Positions 46,198 through 58,879 of a stretch of 64,000 bases of DNA are shown here, in pieces. The notes beneath the pieces were generated by a model. It searched no databases and was not told the origin of the DNA. It saw nothing but the letters and a program-made list of their open reading frames with translations. Source of the stretch: Tragulus kanchil (Eukaryota; Chordata; Mammalia; Artiodactyla; Tragulidae). How positions within the stretch are numbered: the stretch's first letter is position 1; every line of letters begins with the position of its first letter. The stretch is taken from NCBI GenBank assembly GCA_022376925.1, contig JAIOJX010000030.1:172417298-172481297 (forward strand). Direction: 5' to 3'. A program made the translations under genes and the position numbers.

Positions 46198-48415
46198 AGA
46201 AAATTAGCTCATTACTGCTGTCTATAGAATGCATGAAAATGTGTAAGCAAGAAATGTGTTTGCTGGGATGTGTCATAGGGTGGTACACCAGAGAGCAGGG
46301 CCAGGGATTGGCAAGGAAGATGGGAAGAATAAAAACATTCTAGGAAATGCTACCTCAGTGTCTCAAGTGAGGGCTAATAAAAATCTAAAATGGACACCAT
46401 CACGTCTGCTTCCTGGATTCATTCCCATCTCTAGTGGCATCCTGACACAGATATGGGAAAATGTACAGCATTAGAAGAGCAATGAGTACAGATATCTATC
46501 TTCCCACTACGTGAGCAATACGACTCCTACAGACTTGTATACCTGTCTTTGCTTTCATGTTGTCAGCTTGTTCTCATATTACACTCCTATTGCCTGGTCA
46601 TTGGAAAGGAGCTCAGTGGACCCAAATGGATTCTTCTTTTACAGAATGTCTTGGAGTCAAGTGTTACAAGAACTGAACACATGCTGAAATTGATTCATTC
46701 CAATAACAGGGCTAGTAGGAAGTGGGTTTCCATCAAATACTCCACTCTTGCTACTTCTAATACATTTCTTTATAGTTAAATCACTGATAGTTAGGTTATG
46801 TTGTTTGCAACCAAGAATTCTGTCTGATTCCTATGGAAATACAATGGAGAAAGAGTAAGGTTGAAGAACTAATGAGACTTGAAAAAGGGAGAGGTGAAAA
46901 TGTGACTCTGTTAATGGTGATGCTGGATGCAGGTTTAGGGATGGCTCTATGAGGCAGACAGCCTTGGCCATGGGTGCTGCAGAAAAGCAGTTTTGAGGGA
47001 AATCTCACCATTCTTGCTTTTTTCCCTTTCCTAGGTGCCCAGGGGTATAAGGAGACCAACTTGAGGCTACGTTGAGATATCATTTCCAGATAAACAATGA
47101 AACGGGATGATCTCAGAAGTGGCCAGTGGAACCTTAACCACAGGGGCTATAAGGAAGCCCATCCAATAGGGAAGTTGTCAAAAGGACTAGTGTACGGGGA
47201 TGGATAGTATTCAAGTACCTCAAGAGTTAGTCTTTTGTCTCTAAGTTTCTATAAACACCTCAGGAAAAGATCAAATGAACTTCTGAAAGAAAGGCTGAGG
47301 CATGCTAGAAAATTAGCTCATTACGGCTGTCTATAGAATGCATGAAAATGTGTAAGCAAGAAATGTGTTTGCTGGGATGTGTCATAGGGTGGTACACCAG
47401 AGAGCAGGGCCAGGGATTGGCAAGGAAGATGGGAAGAATAAAAACATTCTAGGAAATGCTACCTCAGTGTCTCAAGTGAGGGCTAATAAAAATCTAAAAT
47501 GGACACCATCACGTCTGCTTCCTGGATTCATTCCCATCTCTAGTGGCATCCTGACACAGATATGGGAAAATGTACAGCATTAGAAGAGCAATGAGTACAG
47601 ATATCTATCTTCCCACTACGTGAGCAATACGACTCCTACAGACTTGTATACCTGTCTTTGCTTTCATGTTGTCAGCTTGTTCTCATATTACACTCCTATT
47701 GCCTGGTCATTGGAAAGGAGCTCAGTGGACCCAAATGGATTCTTCTTTTACAGAATGTCTTGGAGTCAAGTGTTACAAGAACTGAACACATGCTGAAATT
47801 GATTCATTCCAATAACAGGGCTAGTAGGAAGTGGGTTTCCATCAAATACTCCACTCTTGCTACTTCTAATACATTTCTTTATAGTTAAATCACTGATAGT
47901 TAGGTTATGTTGTTTGCAACCAAGAATTCTGTCTGATTCCTATGGAAATACAATGGAGAAAGAGTAAGGTTGAAGAACTAATGAGACTTGAAAAAGGGAG
48001 AGGTGAAAATGTGACTCTGTTAATGGTGATGCTGGATGCAGGTTTAGGGATGGCTCTATGAGGCAGACAGCCTTGGCCATGGGTGCTGCAGAAAAGCAGT
48101 TTTGAGGGAAATCTCACCATTCTTGCTTTTTTCCCTTTCCTAGGTGCCCAGGGGTATAAGGAGACCAACTTGAGGCTACGTTGAGATATCATTTCCAGAT
48201 AAACAATGAAACGGGATGATCTCAGAAGTGGCCAGTGGAACCTTAACCACAGGGGCTATAAGGAAGCCCATCCAATAGGGAAGTTGTCAAAAGGACTAGT
48301 GTACGGGGATGGATAGTATTCAAGTACCTCAAGAGTTAGTCTTTTGTCTCTAAGTTTCTATAAACACCTCAGGAAAAGATCAAATGAACTTCTGAAAGAA
48401 AGGCTGAGGCATGCT
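46198..48415. repeat. D14: head-to-tail duplication, copies 46198-47306 and 47307-48415
   Basis: Both copies are 1109 bp. The one difference I see is 'attactgctg'/'attacggctg', 16 bp after the junction. No recognised transposon inside. Several short open frames (for example 46256-46474 and 46549-46779, repeated at +1109) look non-coding. Confidence 0.96.
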
Positions 48416-48429
48416 CTCAAGCTAAATCA

Positions 48430-48720
48430 TTCCACACGAGATTCTTTCTCTGGAAGTAGTAAGACATTCCTACCTCAAGCTCTTTAAACATTGCTGTTCC
48501 TTCTACCTGCAATGATTTCTCCTTAATTTTAAAATGGCTTAGTTCCTCACTTCATTCATCTCTCTCTTCAAGTATCTCCTCTCCAGAGAGGCTTTCCCAA
48601 CCATTCTATGTAAAATAACATCTAACCCATACCCTTTTCGTCTCCCCTTGAATCTCCTTTATCTGCTTATTGTTCTCTTCACCTATTAAGATGAACTCAC
48701 GAGGACAATGACTATTTACC
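48430..48720 (+). mobile_element. L2 LINE 3' fragment
   Basis: 'attgctgttccttctacctg', 'caatgatttctccttaattt', 'tcttcaagtatctcctctcc' and 'agagaggctttcccaaccat' follow the L2 3' region (cttgctgttccctctgcctgg ... agagaggccttccctgacc). Ancient and diverged. Confidence 0.75.
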
Positions 48721-49556
48721 ACTGGCCACTCAAGAACTCTTAACAGTGAAGAGCTTAGAGCAGACATTCACTCTGACAAGACGTTCACTTGATGAACACA
48801 CGGAATGGAAAGCTATACTTTCCATTCTGTACTTGTTTTCTTCAAGAGAAAGAGAGAGCTTCTGGTTATACTTTTTGAACAGGACTCTTTTACATTTCCA
48901 TTTAACTAGGATCAGGAAGAAAGCACTCCTCAATATTAATGGAGACAAATACCCAGGCTGCAACTTTTGGGGAGCTCATCTATAGCCCTCCCTGAGAGCC
49001 TGTCCTAGAGCAGTATACCTTGTGACACTATTCACATGGACTGCATCTAAGCAGTGAGTCACTGAGAGACAGGCCCAGTTGTTTTGTATTTGTATCCTCA
49101 GCCCAACATAGTCCAGAGCAGCAGAAGTTTGGAAGATGGAGAAGATAAGGAAGATAAGGACAAAAGGAAGGATTAATGCAATTGGGGGATTAGAAGAATG
49201 GGGAAAAAAACACAGGAGTGACAGAACGAAAACTGAATGTGAAAAAACAGACACTCCAAAAATGTCTTCTTAGACCTCCTCGCAACTCCGACAGCTCTTT
49301 CTCTCATCTCTGTTGTGATACTCCTCTGTTAAGTTCTCTTTTTGGTTTATCCAATTTAATCTCCTCTCATTCTTCATTTTTTTTTTGAGTCAAGGCAATT
49401 TCACTAAAGCTTTTATTGCCTCTGTTGGTAATATGACAGGGATATAAGAAACACAACTGAACTTACAGTGATATGCAGATGATAGTCACTAACAATAACC
49501 TAGTTCTCAAGTATTTCTATATGTGGGCACTTCTAATTTTATATACTTTACTCTTT
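48721..49556. other. No recognised gene; short open frames only
   Basis: Frames at 48746-48985 (+) and 48976-49254 (-) have no recognisable domain. The interval could include another decayed old LINE. Confidence 0.45.
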
Positions 49557-49572
49557 AAAAAGCATTACAATT

Positions 49573-49872
49573 GGGGCTTCCCTGGTGGTCCAGTGGGTAA
49601 GGACACCGCCTTGCAGTGCAAGATGCACCGGTTCAATCCCTGGCCTGGCAAGATCCTACATGCCGCGGAGCAGCTGGACCGATGTGTCCAACTACCAAGA
49701 CAGAGCTCTGGAGCGCATGTGCCCACAGCCAGTGCTCTGCAGCGAGAGAGGCCACTGATGGTAGGCCCACAGGGGCCAAGGAACAAAGCTGGATGAAAAT
49801 AGATAAATGAAAGACCAATAGAAGTGGCCCACCTGATTCCCTCCCTCCCCAACCCGCCCCCCTGCCCCCCAC
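49573..49872 (+). mobile_element. CHR-2-like SINE with perfect 16-bp target duplication
   Basis: 'aaaaagcattacaatt' at 49557-49572 and 49873-49888. Near-consensus head and body, then 'aaagaccaatagaagtggcc' and a C-rich end (49829-49870) with no A-rich tail beyond the target site. It is one of the youngest-looking copies. Confidence 0.95.
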
Positions 49873-50020
49873 AAAAAGCATTACAATTCAAAATGTTTAC
49901 CTGTTTTGACATTTGGCAAAAAAGGAAACTGTACCTGTGGTTCAGTTTAAACCAAGGAATCAGCATGGGGAGTTAACCAAAACGAAGACTGAAACTCTAA
50001 TTAATGAAAGCAATTCAAGT

Positions 50021-50057
<37 letters not shown>

Positions 50058-50082
50058 CAGCCAGAGAGAGAGAGAGAGAGAG
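50021..50082. repeat. Compound (TG)n / (AG)n microsatellite
   Basis: About ten TG units, then interrupted AG units (GAGAGACAGCCAGAGAG). Confidence 0.9.
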
Positions 50083-50520
50083 CATGTGTGTCCCTTTCAA
50101 GCTGTCAATCTCTCTTTCACACACAAACACACATGGCCATAACGTGGAAGCATTTTTAATATATAATATTCCCTGTAACGAGACATTTATCCTCAGACGA
50201 ATCATACCACATTTTATCAGTCTTCTCTTTTCAGCCCTATAATAGTCTTGCTTAATTCTAGATGCCATCATAGAGTTAACAACCTTAAGTTTTATGCTAC
50301 ATAATTATAGTCAAAGCTTTATATATTATTTTGTTTATAATCACACAGTAATTATAAATGTTTAGTATCAAGCTGCTGACAAACACTATTTTGTTGAAAA
50401 GGTCTTGCATTTAAAAGGAAAAGTCTGTAAAACCCAAGGCACTAGGCCAAGAACCAATAAGACTTTTACGAAAAACAATTCATATTGGGGGAAAAAAGCA
50501 AATTGGATCTCCTCTCATTC

Positions 50521-50770
50521 TTTTTTTGCCACTTCTATTGATCTTCCATTTATCTTTGTCCTTTGGCCTGTGTGAGCCTCCCATCGCAGTGGCCTCTCTC
50601 ATCACAGAACACCAGCTCTGGGCACATGTACTCCAGAGCTCTGACTTGGTAGCTGGATACATCGGTCCAGCTGCTCAACAGCACGTGGGATCTTGCCAGG
50701 TCAGGAATCGAATCGGCGCCCCTTGCACTGCAAGGCGGTGTCCTTACCCACTGGACCACCAGGGAAGCCC
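50521..50770 (-). mobile_element. CHR-2-like SINE, antisense (D15 copy 1)
   Basis: Left 'gccacttctattgatcttcc', right 'ggaccaccagggaagccc'. Probable target duplication 'ctctcattct' at 50511-50520 and 50775-50784. The A-rich tail and C-rich segment are missing, so it is truncated at the 3' end or belongs to a tail-less variant. Confidence 0.9.
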
Positions 50771-50789
50771 CCTTCTCTCATTCTCTAAA

Positions 50790-51470
50790 CTCATTCTACT
50801 CAAGTTTTATCTTTACCTTCTAACCAGTTACTCTCTTTCAAAGCTATTGGTGACCTCCACATTAACAAAACCAAACATCAGTCCTCAGGTCTGGTCTGGG
50901 CTGATTTTCCCCTACCCGTCGCTGCTTCTTGGAAACACTTTTAAACTTGGTCTCTGGGGAACTACACTTTCTGATGCTCTTTCTTCCTCTTCAGGCACTT
51001 CTGAGTTCATCTTGTTGGATCCATCTCACTTCTTGCCTTATAAATAACTACTCTATTGGCTTGGTCCTCCAGTGTCTTCTATGTTAAAGTGATTACATCT
51101 CATCTTGTACCATTTATACATTCATAAGTTCTCAAAAATGAGATCTCTATCATGGACTCTTCTCTCAGCTCTAGATTTGTACATCCAAATTCCCACTTAG
51201 CTTCCCCACCTGGATATATTGAAGGCATTTGTAATTTTACAAGAACAAAATAGGGCTCTAATTTTCTAACTCTCCTCCCAAACTGTTGCTCACAACTCAG
51301 TAAAAAATCACCAACATTCAATTAATTGCACACAACAAACACCTTTGATTCATACTAAATGTCATTCACACACCATACCCCAAGGTCAATGAGAACTGTT
51401 AGCTCTACCTTGGACCAAGTATATTTGTAACCATCTCAAATCATTTACCCTCTATCAAGCCATATGGGTT
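50790..51470 (+). mobile_element. L2 LINE, ORF2 end to 3' UTR (D15 copy 1)
   Basis: 'ctattggtgacctccacatt', 'cagtcctcaggtctggtctg', 'ttggaaacacttttaaactt', 'ctgttagctctaccttgg' and intervening text follow the L2 3' half in order. Frames are interrupted, so no protein is expected. Confidence 0.7.
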
Positions 51471-51683
51471 CCCCTAGCTACATAATTATAGTCAAAGCTT
51501 TATATATTATTTTGTTTATAATCACACAGTAATTATAAATGTTTAGTATCAAGCTGCTGACAAACACTATTTTGTTGAAAAGGAAAAGGTCTGTAAAACC
51601 CAAGGCACTAGGCCAAGAACCAATAAGACTTTTACGAAAAACAATTCATATTGGGGAAAAAGCAAATTGGATCTCCTCTCATT

Positions 51684-51932
51684 CTTTTTGCCACTTCTAT
51701 TGATCTTCCATTTATCTTTGTCCTTTGGCCTGTGTGAGCCTCCCATCGCAGTGGCCTCTCTCATCACAGAACACCAGCTCTGGGCACATGTACTCCAGAG
51801 CTCTGACTTGGTAGCTGGATACATCGGTCCAGCTGCTCAACAGCACGTGGGATCTTGCCAGGTCAGGAATCGAATCGGCGCCCCTTGCACTGCAAGGCGG
51901 TGTCCTTACCCACTGGACCACCAGGGAAGCCC
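51684..51932 (-). mobile_element. CHR-2-like SINE, antisense (D15 copy 2)
   Basis: Duplicate of 50521-50770 with a shorter T-run at its left edge. The 180-codon frame 51667-52209 (+) exists only because of this SINE plus the adjacent L2 and is not a gene. Confidence 0.9.
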
Positions 51933-51944
51933 CCTTCTCTCATT

Positions 51945-52637
51945 CTCTAAACTCATTCTACTCAAGTTTTATCTTTACCTTCTAACCAGTTACTCTCTTT
52001 CAAAGCTATTGGTGACCTCCACATTAACAAAACCAAACATCAGTCCTCAGGTCTGGTCTGGGCTGATTTTCCCCTACCCGTCGCTGCTTCTTGGAAACAC
52101 TTTTAAACTTGGTCTCTGGGGAACTACACTTTCTGATGCTCTTTCTTCCTCTTCAGGCACTTCTGAGTTCATCTTGTTGGATCCATCTCACTTCTTGCCT
52201 TATAAATAACTACTCTATTGGCTTGGTCCTCCAGTGTCTTCTATGTTAAAGTGATTACATCTCATCTTGTACCATTTATACATTCATAAGTTCTCAAAAA
52301 TGAGATCTCTATCATGGACTCTTCTCTCAGCTCTAGATTTGTACATCCAAATTCCCACTTAGCTTCCCCACCTGGATATATTGAAGGCATTTGTAATTTT
52401 ACAAGAACAAAATAGGGCTCTAATTTTCTAACTCTCCTCCCCAAACTGTTGCTCACAACTCAGTAAAAAATCACCAACATTCAATTAATTGCACACAACA
52501 AACACCTTTGATTCATACTAAATGTCATTCACACACCATACCCCAAGGTCAATGAGAACTGTTAGCTCTACCTTGGACCAAGTATATTTGTAACCATCTC
52601 AAATCATTTACCCTCTATCAAGCCATATGGGTTCCCC
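51945..52637 (+). mobile_element. L2 LINE fragment (D15 copy 2)
   Basis: Duplicate of 50790-51470. Confidence 0.7.
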
Positions 52638-52929
52638 ATTATAATGTAAGCATCAAAAGTGAAAAGACTTCACAGAATTCATTGTTGTAGCAAATAACTT
52701 TCATAATTTCCAAGGAGTGATTCTGTTTAAACCATATTTTACAGTATTTGCAAGAGCTGTACTATGTTATGAATGGATCTATGACTATTATTGGCTACAA
52801 AATCACAAGAACTTCTCCTACTACTACAGTTCATTGTTCACATTTACAATCCAATGAAACCCCAAATATCTGTTAGGGGTTCACGGAAATAAATATGCAC
52901 TAAAAGTGAATGAATTCTTTCTTTATTTT

Positions 52930-53092
52930 TGACCTATCCCCCAACATATAATTGTATGTTTGCCTTCTGCTCATCTCTCTAGAAGGTATAGGAAAGTAAT
53001 AGTTATATCTTTCTCACCCCTGACACCTAGAATCACACCTGATGATCAGCAGACACCCAATGAATATTTATTGAATATGTAAAAAAATAGAA
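52930..53092 (+). mobile_element. L2 3' terminal fragment
   Basis: 'gacacctagaatcacacctg' and 'caatgaatatttattgaata' match the L2 terminus (gcctagaacagtgcctggc ... aataaatatttgttgaatga). Confidence 0.7.
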
Positions 53093-53144
53093 TAAGGCAA
53101 GGATTATCATTAGTATTATTCTCTTTATCATTAGGATCATCCTT

Positions 53145-53345
53145 ATAGAGGCTAATGTTTACAGGACATCTACCCTATGATGGTACCACTGCAAGCAGTT
53201 TTACACAATGGATTAGCTCAGTTGTTTTGCTTAAAAGCCTTTGAAGGAAGGAACTAGTATTATTCCTGTTTTATAAACAAGGAAATGGAAACTTTATGAG
53301 GATAAGTGACTCACACATTTCATTAATGGGTAAAGTTAGACTTTC
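53145..53345 (+). mobile_element. MIR SINE
   Basis: 'acaatggattagctcagttg', 'aactagtattattcctgttt', 'tataaacaaggaaatggaaa' and 'gtgactcacacatttcatta' follow the MIR 3' half (attattatccccattttacagatgaggaaac). Confidence 0.75.
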
Positions 53346-53848
53346 AGCGTAGGTATCTCTGACTAAAATTTTAAACACTCTCCTAGCCATTATGAAACAA
53401 GACTTATGTGAGTGTTCCCTAGGTGTTAGAGTACACGATGAAAAAGAAAGAGAGAAGAGGAGGTAAGAATAAATGCCAAGTACTGAATATTTCCCCATCT
53501 TGTAGTGATCTCGTCATTCCTCCGAAGAACTAGAACACTAGGACACAATGTGATTTTTCTCCCAGACTAAGCCCCTTTTCTCGGGAGGAAAATAATAAGC
53601 AGAGAAGTTAGTATTATCCTCTTCCCTTCTCTGATGAGTCTACTTTGGATCTGAAAGCTGAAAAAAGCTTACAGCAACTTGATCTTGAACCAGGTAATAA
53701 TTCTGCCCTATGAGATACAGATTTTGCCTGAAGTATAGTGGTTTATTATTTCTCATGGAATTCTTTTTTCTTTTTAATTTAGGGAGAAGTATTTATTTTT
53801 TGATCTCCTAACTGAATAGAATCAAGTGTCATTAACTGTCTGGTTCCA

Positions 53849-54036
53849 GGCTTCCCTGGTGGCTTAGACGGTAAAGAATCCACATGCAATGTGGGAGACC
53901 TGGGTTTGATTCCTGGGTTGGGAAGATCCCCTGAAGAAAGGAAAAGCTACCCAGTCCAGTACTGTTGCCTGGAGAACGCCATGGCTAGTCCATGGTTGCA
54001 AAGATTTGGACATGACTGAGCAACTTTCACTTCACT
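53849..54036 (+). mobile_element. Bov-tA SINE
   Basis: 'ggcttccctggtggcttaga', 'gtgggagacctgggtttgat', 'gggaagatcccctgaagaaa', 'gcctggagaacgccatggc' and 'tgactgagcaactttcac'. One segment before the 3' end is slightly shortened. Confidence 0.92.
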
Positions 54037-55646
54037 CCAAACAATACCTCATTTGTGTCTCTATTTTAACCTTAATCTTTCTGTGACATACACAAAAATC
54101 TATGACAATCTACTTCAAGCACTGAATACATTAAACAACCCTTTAATCTATGGTCAGAATTAGTTTAAACTTCACTTTTAAATATAATTAAATTAGGTCT
54201 TGTTTTAAACAAACTCAACAGCACTGATAAAAAGAATATTTACTAACTTTACAATTTGAACCCTCATGTTAACATCTTGTACATTTTTGAATCCATCATA
54301 ACCTCTCTGCTAAGCCAGTCTTAAGAAATGAGGGAATACATGTGTCTCCACCAGACTGCCATGGCAGTTTGTCCTTAGCATTACACCAGGTGAGATGAAA
54401 GGTTCTCTGGAGAGGTGAGATTTACAGAAAGATTTGAATGACAAGGGCAAGGATATTTATGTATTTTAAAAGACAGAATTTTGCTACATAAACAAGTGTT
54501 TATTTATTTAGTATTTAATTATTTCTATGGCACAGTGTTACAAGCTCTGGATAGCATGTGGACGGAGGGAAACACCCAAGAATTTTCATTTCTCCCTTAT
54601 TTTCATAGCTGTAGCTTCCCTTGAGGAATTCATAATCTTTCATGTCCTAAGAATGACAACATGAAATAAATACTGCCACACATATATGTCTAAGTGCCAG
54701 GAACAAAACACAGGAGTGGAGATGAGCAGAAAAGAACATACTGAAGAGAAACTTCCCTGAGGGATTTTGCCAGCTACCTAAGCTTAGTAGGTGTGGGCAT
54801 TCCAGGCAGAAGAAACTAGCAGAGTCATAGCCTAGAGGGAAGCAGTATTTTGTGTATAGAGATGGACTTGTCCAGGGACAATAAAGGACAAAGAAAAACT
54901 AACCCAATGGCCAAAATAAGCTGAGAGAAGGGGAAATAAATTTAAAGCAGAAAAGAGGGTCGTCAGTATTCTTTCTCTGTGTCAGTCTACTCAGTGAACT
55001 TTGTTTCTTAACAGAATAATAACCTACACCTAAGTATTAGCATTTCAGATCTATATATGCTTACTCAGAGCTTGAGAAGGTGCATATGTGTATTAAATAC
55101 TCCTCTTTCACACAGCATTTTCTGAATTGAACAATTAATGGTAGGCTCTATAAAGCTACTTTTAATATAAACTTTTTGGTGTGTAATAGTCTCTCCCAAA
55201 GTTTTTGAAAAGTGCTTTATTAGGCTCCATGACAAACACAACCAGAAGTTTCTCATCCCTAAAACAGCATGCCATGGGTCCTGTCATTTTTCTCTCAACA
55301 AGTTTCATTTCTCCTGGGCTTCAACTCAGGATATTCAGCCACCTTATTAAATTCATGCCCCTGTGTGGAAGACCTCAGAAGTGAGCCTTGTGTACTGGTA
55401 TGTCTACATTTCAAAGAAAGTTTGTTTATTTCCATTATCAAAAGCCTGCAGCCACAAAGATTGGCTTGGAGGAATTCTAGGATTGTTAAAAAAAAAAAAA
55501 AAAAAAGAAATAGTTTTCCTTTTCCAAGTTACTCAGCAGAAGTGAGCAAAAGACCATTCTTATCATGTAAAAATGCTCCTCCTGACCCTTGTCATTAAAA
55601 TGAGTGCTCAGATATGTGGGGTTTTCCAGCAGTGGTGATAAATTCC
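54037..55646. other. No recognised gene; possible decayed old repeat at 54700-54960
   Basis: 'ggcattccaggcagaagaaa' at about 54797 belongs to a common ancient interspersed repeat text that I cannot name with certainty. An A-run lies at 55488-55506. Small frames at 55065-55256 (-) and 55269-55598 (+) have no domain. Confidence 0.4.
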
Positions 55647-57855
55647 TCCCTACTCTCATTTCTTACACTTCAGGTCGTGGAATAAATGAGAGCTAAATGG
55701 ATCACTCTATGATTGGAATCTAGCTCTTAATGAATCTTGTCACAGATGTAAGGCCTGGGAAATTGCACTCCCTTTCTCTTTAGAAGTCCAGTGGTTTGGG
55801 GAATCATCTACAAATTTTTTCAAGTAGTTAATGATTTCTCTTGAGGATTCATCTGAAGGAAAAGGAAGAACACTTTTATTTCAGTAATGTAACAGAACTG
55901 CTTCAACTAGAGCATTTTACAATGTGCATGGCAAGTCATTACCATATCATATACAGCTGAAGCCTCCCGACTAGTCGCTGTTTTGATACTAAGATCTGAT
56001 GTTTATCTTAGATGTCTATAATAACTTCAAAAAACTGTCTAGTAGAATTGTGAATAAACTGCAATAGAGAGGGCACATGATCAATGGCAGAGAATTGGTT
56101 TCCTTTCGTGTTGCAATCTGAGTTTGGAGAATAAAACTGAGGGCCTAAATGGAGCTGAAGTCAATTCACCCTGTTGATGGTGCCCCAAAGAGATCATCAT
56201 CTCTTTCTTCCTGGGTCATTAGAGTTGCGTTTTTTCTTGTCTGTTTCAAGCTTAGTTCCTTGTTCTTTCCTATAATTCCTCGAGTTGCTGCATAACCTTC
56301 CAAGCACATCCATCTTCCATTTTGTATCTATCATTGGTATATGTTGCTTAAAATTAAAGTTTTTTTTTTTTTTTTTTTGGTTTGTTTGTTTCCTTTTCTG
56401 GTAATTCTCAAAATATTTCGACCAAATTATTTCAATAATAAAAAGTAAACAAATAAAAACAGCAACAATGAAACCAAAATAACTGAAAACAACTTCCAAA
56501 ACAACTAGAAACCCTAGTATTATGACTCATGGCACCAGCTCTGTCCCTCTAGAGCATAATATAAGGTTATGATATACAAATGTAAACACTATTTCACTGT
56601 GAACTAATGCATGCACTTTATACTTAGGAGGCTGACTCAAGGCTAAAGTTGTTTTTTGTACACACTCTGATGTAAGCAACGCTTTATGTTTTCACATAAT
56701 AGATATGAAGAGAGAATGAGTTCTCCTTTTAAAGAAGTGGAACATCTCAATATTTCCTTTTCCCTACTCTCATTTCTTACACTTCAGGTCGTGGAATAAA
56801 TGAGAGCTAAATGGATCACTCTATGATTGGAATCTAGCTCTTAATGAATCTTGTCACAGATGTAAGGCCTGGGAAATTGCACTCCCTTTCTCTTTAGAAG
56901 TCCAGTGGTTTGGGGAATCATCTACAAATTTTTTCAAGTAGTTAATGATTTCTCTTGAGGATTCATCTGAAGGAAAAGGAAGAACACTTTTATTTCAGTA
57001 ATGTAACAGAACTGCTTCAACTAGAGCATTTTACAATGTGCATGGCAAGTCATTACCATATCATATACAGCTGAAGCCTCCCGACTAGTCGCTGTTTTGA
57101 TACTAAGATCTGATGTTTATCTTAGATGTCTATAATAACTTCAAAAAACTGTCTAGTAGAATTGTGAATAAACTGCAATAGAGAGGGCACATGATCAATG
57201 GCAGAGAATTGGTTTCCTTTCGTGTTGCAATCTGAGTTTGGAGAATAAAACTGAGGGCCTAAATGGAGCTGAAGTCAATTCACCCTGTTGATGGTGCCCC
57301 AAAGAGATCATCATCTCTTTCTTCCTGGGTCATTAGAGTTGCGTTTTTTCTTGTCTGTTTCAAGCTTAGTTCCTTGTTCTTTCCTATAATTCCTCGAGTT
57401 GCTGCATAACCTTCCAAGCACATCCATCTTCCATTTTGTATCTATCATTGGTATATGTTGCTTAAAATTAAAGTTTTTTTTTTTTTTTTTTTGGTTTGTT
57501 TGTTTCCTTTTCTGGTAATTCTCAAAATATTTCGACCAAATTATTTCAATAATAAAAAGTAAACAAATAAAAACAGCAACAATGAAACCAAAATAACTGA
57601 AAACAACTTCCAAAACAACTAGAAACCCTAGTATTATGACTCATGGCACCAGCTCTGTCCCTCTAGAGCATAATATAAGGTTATGATATACAAATGTAAA
57701 CACTATTTCACTGTGAACTAATGCATGCACTTTATACTTAGGAGGCTGACTCAAGGCTAAAGTTGTTTTTTGTACACACTCTGATGTAAGCAACGCTTTA
57801 TGTTTTCACATAATAGATATGAAGAGAGAATGAGTTCTCCTTTTAAAGAAGTGGA
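55647..57855. repeat. D16: head-to-tail duplication, copies 55647-56760 and 56761-57855
   Basis: Unit offset 1114 bp, and I noticed no internal difference, including the T-run near 56360. Copy 1 ends with about 20 bases after 'agtgga' (acatctcaatatttcctttt) that have no match after copy 2. The antisense 100-codon frame at 56197-56499 / 57311-57613 crosses the poly-T run and has no recognised domain apart from a hydrophobic start. Confidence 0.96.
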
Positions 57856-58145
57856 CACAAGCCAGGTAGCAAATAATTATCAGCCAAATGCCAGTCTAAC
57901 TGGACATCAGACAGCTCAGTAGAAGTGTCTTATATGTTATCTATCCAGGTTGCCACCCCAAACCATTACTCTAATATGAAAGCACTAATCTAAGGCAGAG
58001 TGTATTTGTTCAGAGAAAATAAGCTATTATCAAACCTTAGTTTAAAATGTATAGAGAAATGGAAACTTGGCTTTGTTCAGTAATATAAAGGAGACACCGA
58101 GGAAACTGTTGTACTCCAAGGAGAACATTAGAAAAAGAAAAGGGG

Positions 58146-58470
58146 GGGCTTCCCTGGTGGTCCAGTGGGTAGGGACACCGTCTTGCAGTGCAAGGGGTGC
58201 CAGTTCCATCCCTGGCCTGGGAAGATCCCATGTGCCGTGGAGCGGCTGGACCAATGTGTCCAATTACCGAGCCAGAGCTCTGGAGCGCATGCGCCCAGAG
58301 CCGGAGCTCTGCGACAGCAGAGGCTACCATGATGGGAGGCCCACACGGGCCAAAGAACAAAGATGGATGAAAATGGACAAATGAAAGACCAATAGAAGTG
58401 GCCCACCTGCTCCCCTCCCTCCCCACCCACCCCCGTCTAATAAGTAAATAATAAATAAATCTTTAAAAAA
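58146..58470 (+). mobile_element. CHR-2-like SINE with perfect 16-bp target duplication
   Basis: 'agaaaaagaaaagggg' at 58130-58145 and 58471-58486. Full-length: head, body, 'aaagaccaatagaagtggcc', C-rich stretch 58401-58436 and an AATAAATAA tail. Confidence 0.95.
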
Positions 58471-58486
58471 AGAAAAAGAAAAGGGG

Positions 58487-58879
58487 TATATTACCACGTC
58501 CCTTTATCTCCAGATTATTCTCTATCCTGTGGCCTCCCTCCTCATTTTCAGCATCCCAACTCTATTTATAACTAACACTTACTTAACCTCCAACCAGCAT
58601 CTTCTGTCTGCCTTTCTGTCGACTCAACACAAAATTCCATTTAGAAATTTTAAGATGTTTGGGACAGAGTCCTGTAACTTGGTTGAGAGCTCTAAGTTGG
58701 TCTAGCAAAACACACAAAATAATGGTGAAATATGTGAAAGCTGATCTAGTAAAAGTCTTCAAAAAAGCAGTCATTTGAGTTAACATATTTTCATTACAAA
58801 ATACGCTTGTTTTGGTTTTTCCTTTCAATTTAGATTAAATATACCTAAGTATAACTCATATTCAATTCTTTAAAAATAT
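58487..58879. other. No recognised feature
   Basis: AT-rich interval between the SINE and the L1M remnant. The antisense frame 58583-58828 is not recognised. Confidence 0.5.

Larger units (their letters stand above)
50296..52637. repeat. D15: head-to-tail duplication, copies 50296-51476 and 51477-52637
   Basis: Copy 1 is 1181 bp and copy 2 about 1161 bp. Copy 2 lacks about 17 bp around 'aaaaggtcttgcatttaaaa' (50397-50416), and A- and T-runs are shorter near 50488 and 50522. These differences lie within 230 bp of the start of copy 2. A C-run differs about 200 bp before the end of copy 1. It contains an antisense CHR SINE and an L2 segment. Confidence 0.95.

Noticed and set aside
49913..50242. 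109-codon frame rich in Cys-Val and Arg-Glu repeats
   Set aside because: It is a translation of the TG/AG microsatellite.
51667..52209. 180-codon open frame
   Set aside because: It joins an antisense CHR SINE to an L2 remnant. The near-identical copy at 50526-51047 has a different start only because a T-run differs.
56197..56499. 100-codon antisense frame with a hydrophobic N-terminus, present twice
   Set aside because: It crosses a poly-T/poly-A run and has no family match I recognise. Repetition is due to D16, not selection.
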